The notes below the pieces were generated by a model. That model was not told the DNA's origin and did no database searches. It worked only from the letters and a program-made list of their open reading frames with translations. Below, one piece after another: positions 17,154-27,248 of a stretch of DNA of 64,000 bases. This stretch comes from an uncultured Bacteroidota bacterium (GTDB lineage Bacteria > Bacteroidota > Bacteroidia > Chitinophagales > Chitinophagaceae), in the NCBI GenBank assembly GCA_946479615.1, contig CAMLGR010000005.1:1-64000 (forward strand), given 5' to 3'. A program made the position numbers and the translations under genes. The stretch's first letter is position 1; the number at the start of each line of letters is the position of its first letter.

Positions 17154-20100
17154 CTACAGTACAATTTTCCTGACACTACCCTTGCTATCCGTCAATTCAA
17201 TACCAGATACATTTTCATTGACAGCCAGGAAACGCCCTGACTGCGATAAGAATGCCGCCCCGTAATAAAACTCTTCTTTCTGTATACTTCCATTTTTATA
17301 CCTGATGACCGCACTCACATCATCCGGGTTGACCGGGATGATCTTGTTTTTCTTCCGGAGAGAAAATAATTTTACCGGTCCCTGGTTCTGGCTTGCCGCT
17401 ACCAAATAATTACCTGCACTACCTCTTAATTTCACCAATGCTTTTCCATTCCCCGGGATATAGATGCCACTTTGCAGCATGGTCAATGGAGTAAACGCAC
17501 CTTTCCCGTCTCCTTTAAGCAAAAGACCGTTTAAGGCATCATACCTGCCCACGGAAACTTCAGAACCATAATCATTTCCATTAAGCAATACATCCAGGTT
17601 GCCATCACCATCAAAATCATCGGCCACCATACCATTGATCACAGATACCTGTGCAGCGACCGGCAACGGGATGACGGTGAATTTTCCATTCCCATCATTC
17701 CGTAAAAAACAGGATTGGGAATTGTTAACACTGAGACGCAGTGCCCCTTTTCTCATTTCTGCCGTCAGCAAATCATCCATTGTAGCAGTAGCAAAGGACT
17801 TATAGTCAGGAAACCGTTTCCTGATACTGATCATTTGCCGGAGCATATCATCTCTGCCAAATGCAGGAAATTCTTTTTTCTGTCCATTCACATCGGGTAA
17901 GAAGAAAGAAGGAATAGCAATATAACTGGTCGTATTCTCAAAATTTTTGGCAGTAATATAAACGGGATATTGATCACTGGCTTTGTACAAAGAATTCAAA
18001 CCGGTATTGCCAACGATATAATCCATTCTTCCCGTATGCCTGAAATCACCTGCCACAATAGAGTTCCACCATCCATGCTGACCGGCAATGCCTGATGTTT
18101 CTGTGACATTACTGAATTTCCCGTGATTGTTTTTTAAGAAGGTGACCGGCATCCATTCCCCGGCCAGCATCAGATCCGTTTGATCGTCACCATCGAAGTC
18201 GGTGAAAAGTGCATCGCAAACCAACCCGATATCGAGCAGGCCAGGCGCGATCTCTTTTGTTACATCGGTGAATTTCGCATGCCCTCCTTTGGAATCATTT
18301 CTTAATAAAATACTACTGACAGGTTTGGGATAACTCCAGGGTTCTACCCGACCCGAGACAAACAAATCCAGTTTACCATCATTATTGAAGTCCATTGCCC
18401 TTACACAGAGTTTGCTGGTATGATTTTGCGGAAGGGCTGCTGTATCCAGTTTGAAATTCCCTTTTCCATCATTGATGTAAAGACGATCCTGGTAAGCCTG
18501 GTCACCCGGGCCAACCTTGTAGCCTCCACTGGCGATATAAACATCCGGTCTATTGTCGCCATTGGCATCAAACACCAAGATCCCTTCGTCCTTATATTCG
18601 CCGGCCCATACGTTTTCTCCCGGTAAAAAATCTTTTTGTATGAATTTCCCATTGGCCTGTTGAAGAAGAAGTTGTGCATGATGATAGACATCACCACCAA
18701 CGATCATATCATCGAGACCATTACCATCCAGGTCGGCCACAGCAAGTGCAGGAGCATATTCAGATAACTTATGCGGCAATAACATCTGGATATTAAAATC
18801 GGTAAAGTCATCCGCTTTGTGCTGGTACGTGATTCCCGACCGTGTGGTTATTTCCTTAAATACGGTACTGCTGTCCAGCAATGGTTGTTGCGGGCAACAG
18901 GGATCTTTTGCATCGACAATATTTACCGATAATACCTGGTCAGCTTTTACAGAACTGATCGTTTGTTTTTTTCCATTATTCCATACGATCACCACGGAAT
19001 CGAGCAGGGTTGTTTTCCCCAATCCGAAATGAGCCGTATTTTGTACCGTAGATAAATAACCACGGTAGGGATTGTTCTCGTATGTCTGCAATTTGCCGTG
19101 ATCATAATAAATCGTTGCCCAGGCACCGAGACCATTCACATTTCCCTTATCGCCTTTGAATGCGATTTGCAGAAAATGAGTATTGACCGTGTCTTTATCC
19201 CGGGTGGTGTTTCTATAGAGCAGCGCTTCATCATTAATATTGCTGATCACCATATCCAGGGCTCCATCATTATCGAAATCTGCATATGCAGCGCCATTGG
19301 AAAAAGTCGGTAAATCAAGACCCCAGGAAACACTTTCATCCTTAAAAGTCAGATCGCCATTGTTACGAAAGGCATAGTTGTGTAATTTGATTCGTGGTAT
19401 CTGGTCCAATAGCTGCTTGGTTGGAGTTGTAATAATGGCATCCTTGCGGAAATTAATAAAATCATGATCAGTCACGTCGCGGGGATATCCGTTGGTAACG
19501 ACCAGATCGCGGTGACTATCATTATCAAAATCGGTAACCAGGGGGGTCCAGCTCCAATCGGTTTGTGCCATACCGCTCATAAAGCTGATCTCGCTGAATG
19601 AAGGAGCGCCCACACTATCATTTTCTGTTATGCGGTAACCCTGGTTCAATTGCAGCGTATTGCGCACATACTGGTAGAGATAGCCATAGGCGTCAAAGTT
19701 TTGAAAGGTGTTGTAATTGTTGGCATTCATCATCACCTTCTTACGATAATTATCTTCCGGGCTCATATCCAGTGTCACGATATCGGCCAGGCCATCGTTA
19801 TTGATATCGGTGACATCCTGCCCCATCGAATTGAATGCAGTATGTTTGAAATATTCTTTGGCACGGTTCGTAAAAGTTCCGTCATGATTATTGACATACA
19901 TGATATCGTTCGATAAAAAATCATCCGCTACCAGGATATCTTTCCAGCCGTCATTATTGATATCGCAGATGGACGCGCTGTGTCCGTATCCTTCATAGAT
20001 CATCCCGGCCATAGCCGATACATCATGAAATACAGGATGACCAGCCACGCTATCCCAATCGTTGCGGCACAAGCGGCTCATGCTGACCGTGGAAGAATCC

Positions 20101-20732
20101 TGGCTGCGCTTGATAAATACGGAAGGGTTGTCACCGTTGGAAGCCGTGTTAACAGTTAAGAACATATCAAGGTCACCATCATTATCATAATCGAAAAAAC
20201 TCGCCATGGTTGACTGGGCATGAAGATCCAATCCATATTCCGCTGCCATATCTTTGAAATGCGGCACACCCTCTTTATCCGCACCCTGGTTGATGTATAG
20301 GATATTGGTCCTTCGCAGGGAATCTTTATAAATCGTATTACAGATATAAATATCCTGCCAGCCGTCATTATTAATATCAACAATACTTACTCCTCTCGCC
20401 CACCGGTTCATGCTTCCTGCTCCTGCCTTATCGGTAATGTCCTCAAATTTCATTTTGCCTTTGTTGAGGTATAATTTGTTCGGCACTGTATTGCCTGTAA
20501 AGTAAATATCCTGTAGTCCGTCATTATTGAAATCACCCACACCTACTCCACCGCCATTATAAATATTTACAACAGCGAGGGGGTTGATCGAATCATTTTC
20601 CACAATGGCATTATTAAATGTAATGCCGGACCGCGAAGAAGGAATTTGCTCAAACAACGCAGGGGTCCTGGTATTGCAGGCAACAAGAGTAGTTACAAAC
20701 AAACCAATAAATAGTAAATAAGAGAGTTTCAT
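17154..20732 (-). CDS. very large FG-GAP/VCBS and ASPIC/UnbV repeat lipoprotein
   Basis: This 1192-residue protein starts with a lipoprotein signal (LLFIGLFVTTLVAC). Its body is a series of FG-GAP/VCBS calcium-binding repeats of the form GVGDFNNDGLQDIYFTGN, VDINNDGWQDIYICN and ADFDNDGALDMVISN. An ASPIC/UnbV segment lies near the middle (GLGAWATIYYDHGKLQTYEN). More propeller repeats follow. Such repeats fold as beta-propellers that bind sugars or proteins outside the cell. The ATG at 20732 is chosen because the longer reading would put 28 polar residues before the signal. It is the last gene of the SusC/SusD unit, separated from susD by a hairpin terminator, so it may be a surface glycan-binding partner. 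Confidence 0.85.
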   Translation of the reverse strand: MKLSYLLFIGLFVTTLVACNTRTPALFEQIPSSRSGITFNNAIVENDSINPLAVVNIYNGGGVGVGDFNNDGLQDIYFTGNTVPNKLYLNKGKMKFEDITDKAGAGSMNRWARGVSIVDINNDGWQDIYICNTIYKDSLRRTNILYINQGADKEGVPHFKDMAAEYGLDLHAQSTMASFFDYDNDGDLDMFLTVNTASNGDNPSVFIKRSQDSSTVSMSRLCRNDWDSVAGHPVFHDVSAMAGMIYEGYGHSASICDINNDGWKDILVADDFLSNDIMYVNNHDGTFTNRAKEYFKHTAFNSMGQDVTDINNDGLADIVTLDMSPEDNYRKKVMMNANNYNTFQNFDAYGYLYQYVRNTLQLNQGYRITENDSVGAPSFSEISFMSGMAQTDWSWTPLVTDFDNDSHRDLVVTNGYPRDVTDHDFINFRKDAIITTPTKQLLDQIPRIKLHNYAFRNNGDLTFKDESVSWGLDLPTFSNGAAYADFDNDGALDMVISNINDEALLYRNTTRDKDTVNTHFLQIAFKGDKGNVNGLGAWATIYYDHGKLQTYENNPYRGYLSTVQNTAHFGLGKTTLLDSVVIVWNNGKKQTISSVKADQVLSVNIVDAKDPCCPQQPLLDSSTVFKEITTRSGITYQHKADDFTDFNIQMLLPHKLSEYAPALAVADLDGNGLDDMIVGGDVYHHAQLLLQQANGKFIQKDFLPGENVWAGEYKDEGILVFDANGDNRPDVYIASGGYKVGPGDQAYQDRLYINDGKGNFKLDTAALPQNHTSKLCVRAMDFNNDGKLDLFVSGRVEPWSYPKPVSSILLRNDSKGGHAKFTDVTKEIAPGLLDIGLVCDALFTDFDGDDQTDLMLAGEWMPVTFLKNNHGKFSNVTETSGIAGQHGWWNSIVAGDFRHTGRMDYIVGNTGLNSLYKASDQYPVYITAKNFENTTSYIAIPSFFLPDVNGQKKEFPAFGRDDMLRQMISIRKRFPDYKSFATATMDDLLTAEMRKGALRLSVNNSQSCFLRNDGNGKFTVIPLPVAAQVSVINGMVADDFDGDGNLDVLLNGNDYGSEVSVGRYDALNGLLLKGDGKGAFTPLTMLQSGIYIPGNGKALVKLRGSAGNYLVAASQNQGPVKLFSLRKKNKIIPVNPDDVSAVIRYKNGSIQKEEFYYGAAFLSQSGRFLAVNENVSGIELTDSKGSVRKIVL

Positions 20733-20777
20733 ATAATAGTAACGTATGAGATGTTTACCGTTCTTTCTGTAAGAGCG

Positions 20778-20804
20778 AAAGGCTCCTCTGTTGGAGGAAC
20801 CTTT
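20778..20804 (-). terminator. terminator or attenuator between susD and the FG-GAP gene
   Basis: Read on the minus strand, AAAGGTTCCTC and GAGGAGCCTTT form an 11-bp stem (one G-U pair) with a 5-base loop, in a short A/T-flanked context. It lies 27 bases beyond the SusD stop codon. Weak trailing T content suggests partial termination. Confidence 0.65.
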
Positions 20805-20830
20805 TGCGGGAAACAATTATATAATGAACA

Positions 20831-22597
20831 TTAAGGGTTCTGCTTTAAGTTAGGATTCAACGCAATTGCTACCTGCGGGATCGGCAGCAGCAATTTATTT
20901 TCCGTAGGCGTTGTATTATATAAACCGTGTTTTTGTCCATCGTGGGTTGGACCAGGCGCCGGGTTCGGGACCGGTTCATAGCTGCCATCTACTGTGCCGT
21001 TCGCTTTTTTAATGAAGGCAATCGCTTCAGCATTACCAGCGCGGCAAAGGTCAAAGAACACGGAGTATTCACCGGACAGTTCATGCCTGTATTCGCTTAA
21101 TACCATTTGCAAAGGATCAGTGATTGCTACACCAGGTGTACCATCAAAATTGGCGCTGTCTTTCATGATCGCAGGTGCTAGTCCGGGACCACCCCAGGCT
21201 CTGTCCCTGACCAGTTTCAGATCAGCCATAGCTCCGGGTATATCACCGGTACGTACTTTACATTCTGCGCGGCTGAGCAATACTTCTGCATAGCGCATCA
21301 GTATCTGATTCTGATCGCCAAACAGGTTACTCTGTCCGGCAGCATTCGCATTACCACCGGTCAAATTCGGATCTCTCCATTTTTTCGAAAAGTAATAACC
21401 GGTACGTCCTTTATCATCACCATACCAGGGTCTTGTTAAAGTACCCACTGTATTTAAGATAGTACCATCATCCGCTTTGTAGATCGGGTTGTTGGCATTG
21501 AATCCCTGGATCACCTGGTTATAACCTTTCAATCCACCCAATGCACGAACGATGCCGGGACTGGCCAATGTATCACCGGGACCTACAACAGTCAGCAGTT
21601 TACGTTTATCTCCTTCCTGGTAAGAATTCCACAAGGCAGGATTAGCATAATCATATCCCTGGCCTGTTAATTCCTGTGGCCATCCAAAACTATCGATCCA
21701 GGCCAGTTCTGCACCCGGGGGGTTCCAGCTACCGCCCCAGTCCTGCGGGTCACCGGGTTTCTTTGCAAACTGAACTTCAAAGAGCGATTCATCATTGTTT
21801 TGCTTATCATATTCATTCGCATCGGCGAAGTTGGTCATTAAGTGATAGTTATTCGTCAGCTCGTTATTATTGAAAGCGACCAATGCATTGGCATAATCTT
21901 TCACCCACATACGCGCTGCACCTTCATAGGCATAGGCTGCCCCTTTTGTAGCACGGCCAAGATCGGCTGCAGGTAATGCTGTTTTAGACAACAGCAATCC
22001 TTCTGCTTTTTGCATATCGGCAATCACTTGCCTGAACACCGAATCACGGGAAGCTCTTGGTGTTAAACCATCTGTTACCGGGCTAAGTTCCAATGGCACA
22101 CCACCAAAAGAAGCAGCGAGGTAATAGTAAGTCATGCCACGTAAAAAATAAGCTTCACCGGCCAGGCGATCAGCCAGTGCCGGAGTAATGATCCCTTTGC
22201 CTTTTGCTATCTCGATGATACCAAATGCGGAGTTAGCGCGGGCGATACCAATATAAGACTGGTTCCAGAATGTACTGAGACCGCCAAAAGTAGCAGGGAT
22301 CTGGTAGTTGTTCCAGAACACATCACCACCCCAGTTAAATGCATCATGCGTACTGAAATTGGCACGGTACCAGATACATTTTTTTAAAAGATCACTGTTC
22401 TGGTAAGTATCATAGATGCCATTTACCAGGGCTATCACGTCCTCTGCTTTATTAAAAGTGGCATCGGCAGTTCCCTGGAAAGTATTCTTCTGCACCAGGA
22501 AGCTTTTTTTACATGCCAGCGGAACAGCCGCAACGACAAAGCATATTATGATGATAATTATTTTATTTCTTTTCATATCACTTTTTTTTGTCTGCAT
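20831..22597 (-). CDS. SusD/RagB-family outer-membrane lipoprotein
   Basis: The 588-residue protein carries a lipoprotein signal (IICFVVAAVPLAC) and SusD features: an N-terminal TPR-like helical body (YFLRGMTYYYLAASFGGVPL), AEVLLSRAECKVRTGDIPGA, YRHELSGEYSVFFDLCR and a final NKLLLPIPQVAIALNPNLKQNP. It caps the partner SusC barrel and binds the glycan at the surface. The start may be ATG 22597, three bases past the SusC stop, or ATG 22576, which gives the more usual MKRNKIIII opening. It follows susC directly. Confidence 0.95.
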   Translation of the reverse strand: MQTKKSDMKRNKIIIIIICFVVAAVPLACKKSFLVQKNTFQGTADATFNKAEDVIALVNGIYDTYQNSDLLKKCIWYRANFSTHDAFNWGGDVFWNNYQIPATFGGLSTFWNQSYIGIARANSAFGIIEIAKGKGIITPALADRLAGEAYFLRGMTYYYLAASFGGVPLELSPVTDGLTPRASRDSVFRQVIADMQKAEGLLLSKTALPAADLGRATKGAAYAYEGAARMWVKDYANALVAFNNNELTNNYHLMTNFADANEYDKQNNDESLFEVQFAKKPGDPQDWGGSWNPPGAELAWIDSFGWPQELTGQGYDYANPALWNSYQEGDKRKLLTVVGPGDTLASPGIVRALGGLKGYNQVIQGFNANNPIYKADDGTILNTVGTLTRPWYGDDKGRTGYYFSKKWRDPNLTGGNANAAGQSNLFGDQNQILMRYAEVLLSRAECKVRTGDIPGAMADLKLVRDRAWGGPGLAPAIMKDSANFDGTPGVAITDPLQMVLSEYRHELSGEYSVFFDLCRAGNAEAIAFIKKANGTVDGSYEPVPNPAPGPTHDGQKHGLYNTTPTENKLLLPIPQVAIALNPNLKQNP

Positions 22598-22600
22598 TAT

Positions 22601-25600
22601 TTAAAATGTAACGTTTAAACCAAACGTAAAGAACCTGGATGAAGGATAGGTACCGTTGTCAACGCCATTTTGTGTAGCGTTACCACCCTGTATACCGATC
22701 TCCGGATCGATTCCGCCGTATTTGGTAATGGTGAAGAGATTTTGAGAAGAAACATATACCCTCACTTTTGTCAATGTGAACCGTTCAGTCAATGCCGAAG
22801 GCAATGTGTACCCTACTGTAAGATTTTTCAGTTTTACGAAACTGCCATTCTCGACCCAGGCACTGGAAGGAACATTATTAAGAGTATTATCATCATTGGC
22901 AAGTGCTCTTGCAAATTTATCCGAGTGATTGGTAGGCGTCCAGTGATTATTATAGTATTCGACGCTGACATTCTCCACACCTTCCGATCCTCTTTTCTGG
23001 AAACTTTGCAGGTTGCTTTCTATGAAGTTGAGTGTTTTGTTACCAAACACACCATAGAAATACATATTGAAATCCCATCCTTTGAAAGTTGCATCAAGGT
23101 TCAAACCACCGAACAGTTTAGGTTGCGGGTTACCGATCGCCACCCTGTCTTCTGCATTTACAAGACCATCACCATTCATGTCGGCGAAATAACGATCGCC
23201 GGGTTTGGTAGCGGCCCTGTAATAAATACCACCGGGAGCTTTTGCATTCAATGCATCGATCTGCGCCTGGTCTTGGAAAATACCCAATGACTTGTACCCA
23301 TAAAACTCACCGACTGGTCCGCCTACTTCAGAACGGGTGAATTCATCCCATCCCTGTCCTGTCAGGGTAAGACCACCGAAATTGGTAACTGCATTTGTTC
23401 CGGAAGTGATGCTGGTCAGCGTATTCTTGATGGTCGCCATTGTCACGCCGATATTATATTGAAAATTCTTTCCTTTATTACCATTGTAATTAGCAGAAAA
23501 CTCAAGCCCTTTATTGGTCATGCTTCCTACGTTGCGGGTGATGAATGTATAACCGGTTTGTGCTGGTGCCGCCAGTGTAAGCAGGAAGTTCTTTGATCTC
23601 CTGTTGAACCAGTCAACCGTAAATGTAAGTGAGCCATGCAGGAAAGAAGCGTCCATACCGATATCCGTCAGGTAATCTGTTTCCCATTCCAGATCCGGAT
23701 TAGCCGGTTGGCTCTGACCAATACCATTCTGATATAGTTTGGCAAATGGATAACCGAGGTTATCGGCGCCTCCGCCATTTACATTGGCAGCGAAGTTTCC
23801 TGCATACAGGGCCTGGTACTGGAAGGCTCCGATAGCGGCCTGGTTACCGACCACCCCATAGCTTCCTCTCAATTTCAGGTCTTCGAGCCAGCTGATATTC
23901 TGCATGAAAGATTCATTCTTTATTCTCCAGGCTACTGCTCCTGAAGGAAACACACCATACTGGTGACCGGTATCGAATTTGGAAGAACCATCCCTGCGGA
24001 TCGTACCGGTAAGAATATATTTATCATCGAACTGGTAATTGATACGTGCAAATTCAGAGGCCAGCGTGGTAATGCTTTCGCCGTTACCAAACCTGTCGAA
24101 CTGCAGGTTACTAACCTGTGCAAGGTCCCTGATCACGGCATTGGGTGGTATACCACCGCCACCCATAGCTGTGTATCTGTCTTTTTGTGCAGAGATACCA
24201 CCTACAAAATTGATCGTATGCAAACCAAAGGTTTTATCATACGCAATGGTGTTTTCCCAGACCCATTCAAAATTGGTATTGGTATTCTGGTGATAAAACG
24301 CGTTGGCAACAATCGATCCGGGGTATTGTATGTTGGCTCTTTTATCTTCCGGCTGGAAGAAAGACCCGTTATAATTGCTGATGTTTACACCCACATTGGT
24401 TTTAAGTTTTAATCCGGGATATACGGTTGCTTCCAGTGAAGAACTGGTCAACAGGTAATTATTCAGATTTTTATACTCGTTGGTCTCAATACTATAAACC
24501 GGGTTGCCGAATTTAAATACATTCGAATTCTGTGGATTATAAAATCCATAGTTACCATTGCCATCCTTGATTTCGTTGGTGAGTAAGTTACCGCCATCAA
24601 GTGTTGGAGGATTGACGACCAGTTGGAACAATGATCCTGTTCCAAAAGGATTGTTTGAATTCTGGAACGCATATTTAACGCTGGTAGAAGATTTCAACCA
24701 TTTGGTTGGTTGATAATCCAGGTTAAGACCTACGGTGTATCTTTTAAAGAAAGAACCCAGTACAATACCTTTCTGATCATAATAGCCGAAAGAAACTGCT
24801 GACTGAACTTTATCACTGCCGCCACGGATACCGAGGCTATAACTTTGTGTCAGGCCCTGGCGGTATAATGCATTCTGCCAGTCTACACTATGCAGTGAAC
24901 CAGGTGTATGCCAGGCTGGCACTCCATGATAGGTATGGGTTGAATCTGCTGCTTCCACTTCGTTGGAAAGCGTGGCAAATTGTTGTGCATTCAGGATATC
25001 ATATTGTTTGGGTTTGCTTTGAAATGCATCGTACATATCATAGGAAACCTGTGTTTTATTTTTCGAACCTCTTTTAGTGGTAACGATCACAACGCCATTT
25101 GCCGCGCGGATACCATAGACAGCTGTGGCCGAAGCATCTTTTAATACATCGATGCTGGCGATATCTGCGGGATTGATATTATTAATACCACCGGTAGTCG
25201 GATAACCATCTACTACATATAAAGGAGTGTTCCCTCCACTGGCCAGGCTACCGATACCCCTGATGAGTACGGATATATTACCACCGGGGGCTCCATCATT
25301 ATTGATGATCTGCACACCTGCTGCACGGCCCTGCAGGGCCTGATCGGCCGAGATCACCGGAATTTTTTCAATGGTAGACGCATTGATACTACTGATCGCA
25401 CCGGTAACATCCTTTCGTTTGGTGGTACCATAACCGATCACTACTAACTGATCCAATGTCTTTACATCACGCACGAGCGTTACATTGACAGGACCGGTAC
25501 CAACTTTTGCTTCCTGCTCGGTATATCCAACAATGGTAAATACCAACACGGCATCGGCAGGTCCTGAAATAGAAAATGTTCCATCCACACCTGTAGAGGT

Positions 25601-25786
25601 TCCGGTCTTTGTTCCTTTTACACTTACACTTACACCCGGAAGAGGAGTTCCGTCATCGTCTTTCACTTGTCCTGTGATCTGCCTGTCCTGCGCAAAGAGG
25701 CGAAGACTGGTCAAAGCGATAAGCAAGAGAGATAACATTATCCCTTTGCTTATTTTGCTTTCATAAAACAGTAAGTTTTTATTCAT
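22601..25786 (-). CDS. SusC/RagA-family TonB-dependent transporter
   Basis: The 1061-residue outer-membrane protein has, in order: a signal peptide, a carboxypeptidase-D-like regulatory domain (ITGQVKDDDGTPLPGVSVSVKG, about 37-115), a TonB box (LDQLVVIGYG), a plug (ALQGRAAGVQIINNDGAPGG and LYVVDGYPT), and a long barrel ending SSRFFTFGLNVTF with terminal phenylalanine. It imports oligosaccharides with SusD. The 619-base upstream region is long for such an operon and contains a LacI-type operator-like palindrome at 26312. Its substrate cannot be read because no hydrolase belongs clearly to the unit. Confidence 0.96.
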   Translation of the reverse strand: MNKNLLFYESKISKGIMLSLLLIALTSLRLFAQDRQITGQVKDDDGTPLPGVSVSVKGTKTGTSTGVDGTFSISGPADAVLVFTIVGYTEQEAKVGTGPVNVTLVRDVKTLDQLVVIGYGTTKRKDVTGAISSINASTIEKIPVISADQALQGRAAGVQIINNDGAPGGNISVLIRGIGSLASGGNTPLYVVDGYPTTGGINNINPADIASIDVLKDASATAVYGIRAANGVVIVTTKRGSKNKTQVSYDMYDAFQSKPKQYDILNAQQFATLSNEVEAADSTHTYHGVPAWHTPGSLHSVDWQNALYRQGLTQSYSLGIRGGSDKVQSAVSFGYYDQKGIVLGSFFKRYTVGLNLDYQPTKWLKSSTSVKYAFQNSNNPFGTGSLFQLVVNPPTLDGGNLLTNEIKDGNGNYGFYNPQNSNVFKFGNPVYSIETNEYKNLNNYLLTSSSLEATVYPGLKLKTNVGVNISNYNGSFFQPEDKRANIQYPGSIVANAFYHQNTNTNFEWVWENTIAYDKTFGLHTINFVGGISAQKDRYTAMGGGGIPPNAVIRDLAQVSNLQFDRFGNGESITTLASEFARINYQFDDKYILTGTIRRDGSSKFDTGHQYGVFPSGAVAWRIKNESFMQNISWLEDLKLRGSYGVVGNQAAIGAFQYQALYAGNFAANVNGGGADNLGYPFAKLYQNGIGQSQPANPDLEWETDYLTDIGMDASFLHGSLTFTVDWFNRRSKNFLLTLAAPAQTGYTFITRNVGSMTNKGLEFSANYNGNKGKNFQYNIGVTMATIKNTLTSITSGTNAVTNFGGLTLTGQGWDEFTRSEVGGPVGEFYGYKSLGIFQDQAQIDALNAKAPGGIYYRAATKPGDRYFADMNGDGLVNAEDRVAIGNPQPKLFGGLNLDATFKGWDFNMYFYGVFGNKTLNFIESNLQSFQKRGSEGVENVSVEYYNNHWTPTNHSDKFARALANDDNTLNNVPSSAWVENGSFVKLKNLTVGYTLPSALTERFTLTKVRVYVSSQNLFTITKYGGIDPEIGIQGGNATQNGVDNGTYPSSRFFTFGLNVTF

Positions 25787-26405
25787 TTTTTTGTATTGAG
25801 GTTGTTAAATCGCCGGGCGGCGGCAGGAATGAGACTGTTTGTTGTTTAAATAGTTCAGTTAATACATACTAATATCCTTTCACCGGGCGTACAGCTATGT
25901 CAAAAGACGGCGCTTTACCCCCGGAGAAAAGGTCAATAATGCAAAATGGTAACTGGAAACTAGGTCCTCAATGGTGATGGAACTTGATGAATATGAAGAA
26001 CAGTGATGAGGGCATGGGATGCCCGCAATCGTTAAACATAAGCATTAAGTTGATCGTCGTAGTATAAAAATAGCTTAATAAAGTAACATGATCGTAATAC
26101 TTTTTTATCCAATTGTCGTATTTAAAATGCGGTCCCTGCATTTATTATCAAGGTTAACCCGCAAAAAAATATTCCTCACAAACAATAACCTCTCCGGCAC
26201 CTGGTATTGAAAGTCTTCCTGTTTCATAGGGAAAAATGCTTTAAAGCACCCTTCAGTGAGGTCAAAGAATAATACGCAGTACTAATATTCTTTTGCATTG
26301 ATACTTTTCAATGCAATCGGTTGCAACCAGTTTGTAACATGATTCCAGCATCCGGTCTCAGGCGCCTATAAAATGAAATGCAGGTAATATATCAACCGGA
26401 TCTTT
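25787..26405. other. long non-coding region upstream of susC
   Basis: This 619-base region has no plausible gene on either strand. It holds an operator-like palindrome at 26312-26325 and a small hairpin, GGGCATGGGATGCCC, at about 26010-26024. I found no exact -7 element for the minus strand. A long leader or distal control region is possible. Confidence 0.5.
26312..26325. promoter_or_regulatory. LacI/GalR-type operator-like palindrome
   Basis: TGCAATCGGTTGCA has inverted TGCAA/TTGCA half-sites around a central CG, the form bound by LacI/GalR regulators. It lies 526 bases upstream of the SusC start and 80 bases past the end of the DUF1080 gene. No LacI gene is in the window. A half-match, TGCAATCGG, occurs at 63244. 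Confidence 0.4.
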
Positions 26406-27104
26406 TTATTTGATTTCTCTTACAGAAAGACATTTTACATCCAGCACCGTATGCTTATCACCATGACAAAGCTGGAAACCGATATTACCATCTGTAAACC
26501 CGGTCGTGTGTTCCGTATCAATGGTCTTTACTCCATTCAGCCATGCCTGAATATGATGTCCCTTTGCAATAATGTAATAATGATTCCAATCGTTCTGCTT
26601 CACCAGTTGTGCCGCCAGGTTATCCGGAAATTTCTGCACCATGCCAGCGCGGCGTTCCTCCCATAAGCAACCCCAGTAACCTGTTCCCATATCCACCTGG
26701 TAACCAGGTGCATCATCAGCGCTGGTGGGATGAAGACGGATGCATATTCCTGAGTTGGGATCCTTGCCGGTTAATTTTACCAGCGCCTGTAATTCAAAAT
26801 CCGTGTACACTTTTTTTGTCCAGGCATAATTGTGAAATTGTCCGCCGTTGTAATCTCCGTGCACTGTACCATCAGTAAAATGATATGCCGCCGTATCTGC
26901 GTTCCAGTCATTCACTGATGCAAGCAGGTTGACCCAGTTCTTCCCTATTGGTTTATCATGCACCAATTTCCCCTCCCGGGGCAATGTAATTCTCAATGAA
27001 TCATTGTCAGCAATACTTTTAACTGAATTACTTCTGAATCCTGATATCATTATCAGTGTAACCATAACAATCATAAAGAACAATAAGTAAGTATATCTTT
27101 TCAT
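26406..27104 (-). CDS. DUF1080 (3-keto-disaccharide hydrolase type) secreted protein
   Basis: The 232-residue product has an N-terminal signal or anchor (YLLFFMIVMVTLIMISGF) and a concanavalin-like DUF1080 domain. Landmarks are FHNYAWTKKVYTDFELQALVKL, SGICIRLHPTSADDAPGYQVDMG, WNHYYIIAKGHHIQAWLNGVKT and a closing NIGFQLCHGDKHTVLDVKCLSVREI. Some relatives hydrolyse 3-keto-disaccharides or carry sugar-binding functions. Activity here is not proven. It lies upstream of susC on the same strand but 619 bases away, so it is probably its own transcript. Confidence 0.83.
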   Translation of the reverse strand: MKRYTYLLFFMIVMVTLIMISGFRSNSVKSIADNDSLRITLPREGKLVHDKPIGKNWVNLLASVNDWNADTAAYHFTDGTVHGDYNGGQFHNYAWTKKVYTDFELQALVKLTGKDPNSGICIRLHPTSADDAPGYQVDMGTGYWGCLWEERRAGMVQKFPDNLAAQLVKQNDWNHYYIIAKGHHIQAWLNGVKTIDTEHTTGFTDGNIGFQLCHGDKHTVLDVKCLSVREIK

Positions 27105-27127
27105 AACCTGGTTTTGACTTTTTAATC

Positions 27128-27218
27128 CCTATGTGAAACCTATGTTTCTATGTGGTAAGACTACGCCAGTCAGTTTTTTTTACCACATAGAAACATAGGA
27201 ACATAGGTTTCACATAGG
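27128..27218. repeat. inverted repeat of CCTATGTTTCTATGTGGTAA words
   Basis: The left arm (27128-27158) is complementary to the right arm (27180-27218) except that the right arm has one extra 8-base word copy (GGAACATA). Between them is a 21-base loop. It fills the gap between the divergent DUF1080 and SGNH genes, ending about 30 bases from the SGNH ATG. The element at 36757-36838 uses the same words. Confidence 0.88.
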
Positions 27219-27248
27219 AATATTATCCAAAGCTTATATTTTTACAAT

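Noticed and set aside
22601..25786. SusC/SusD at 20.8-25.8 kb as part of the mannan-type locus
   Set aside because: It is separated by more than 8 kb, including convergent and divergent genes, and has its own upstream region.
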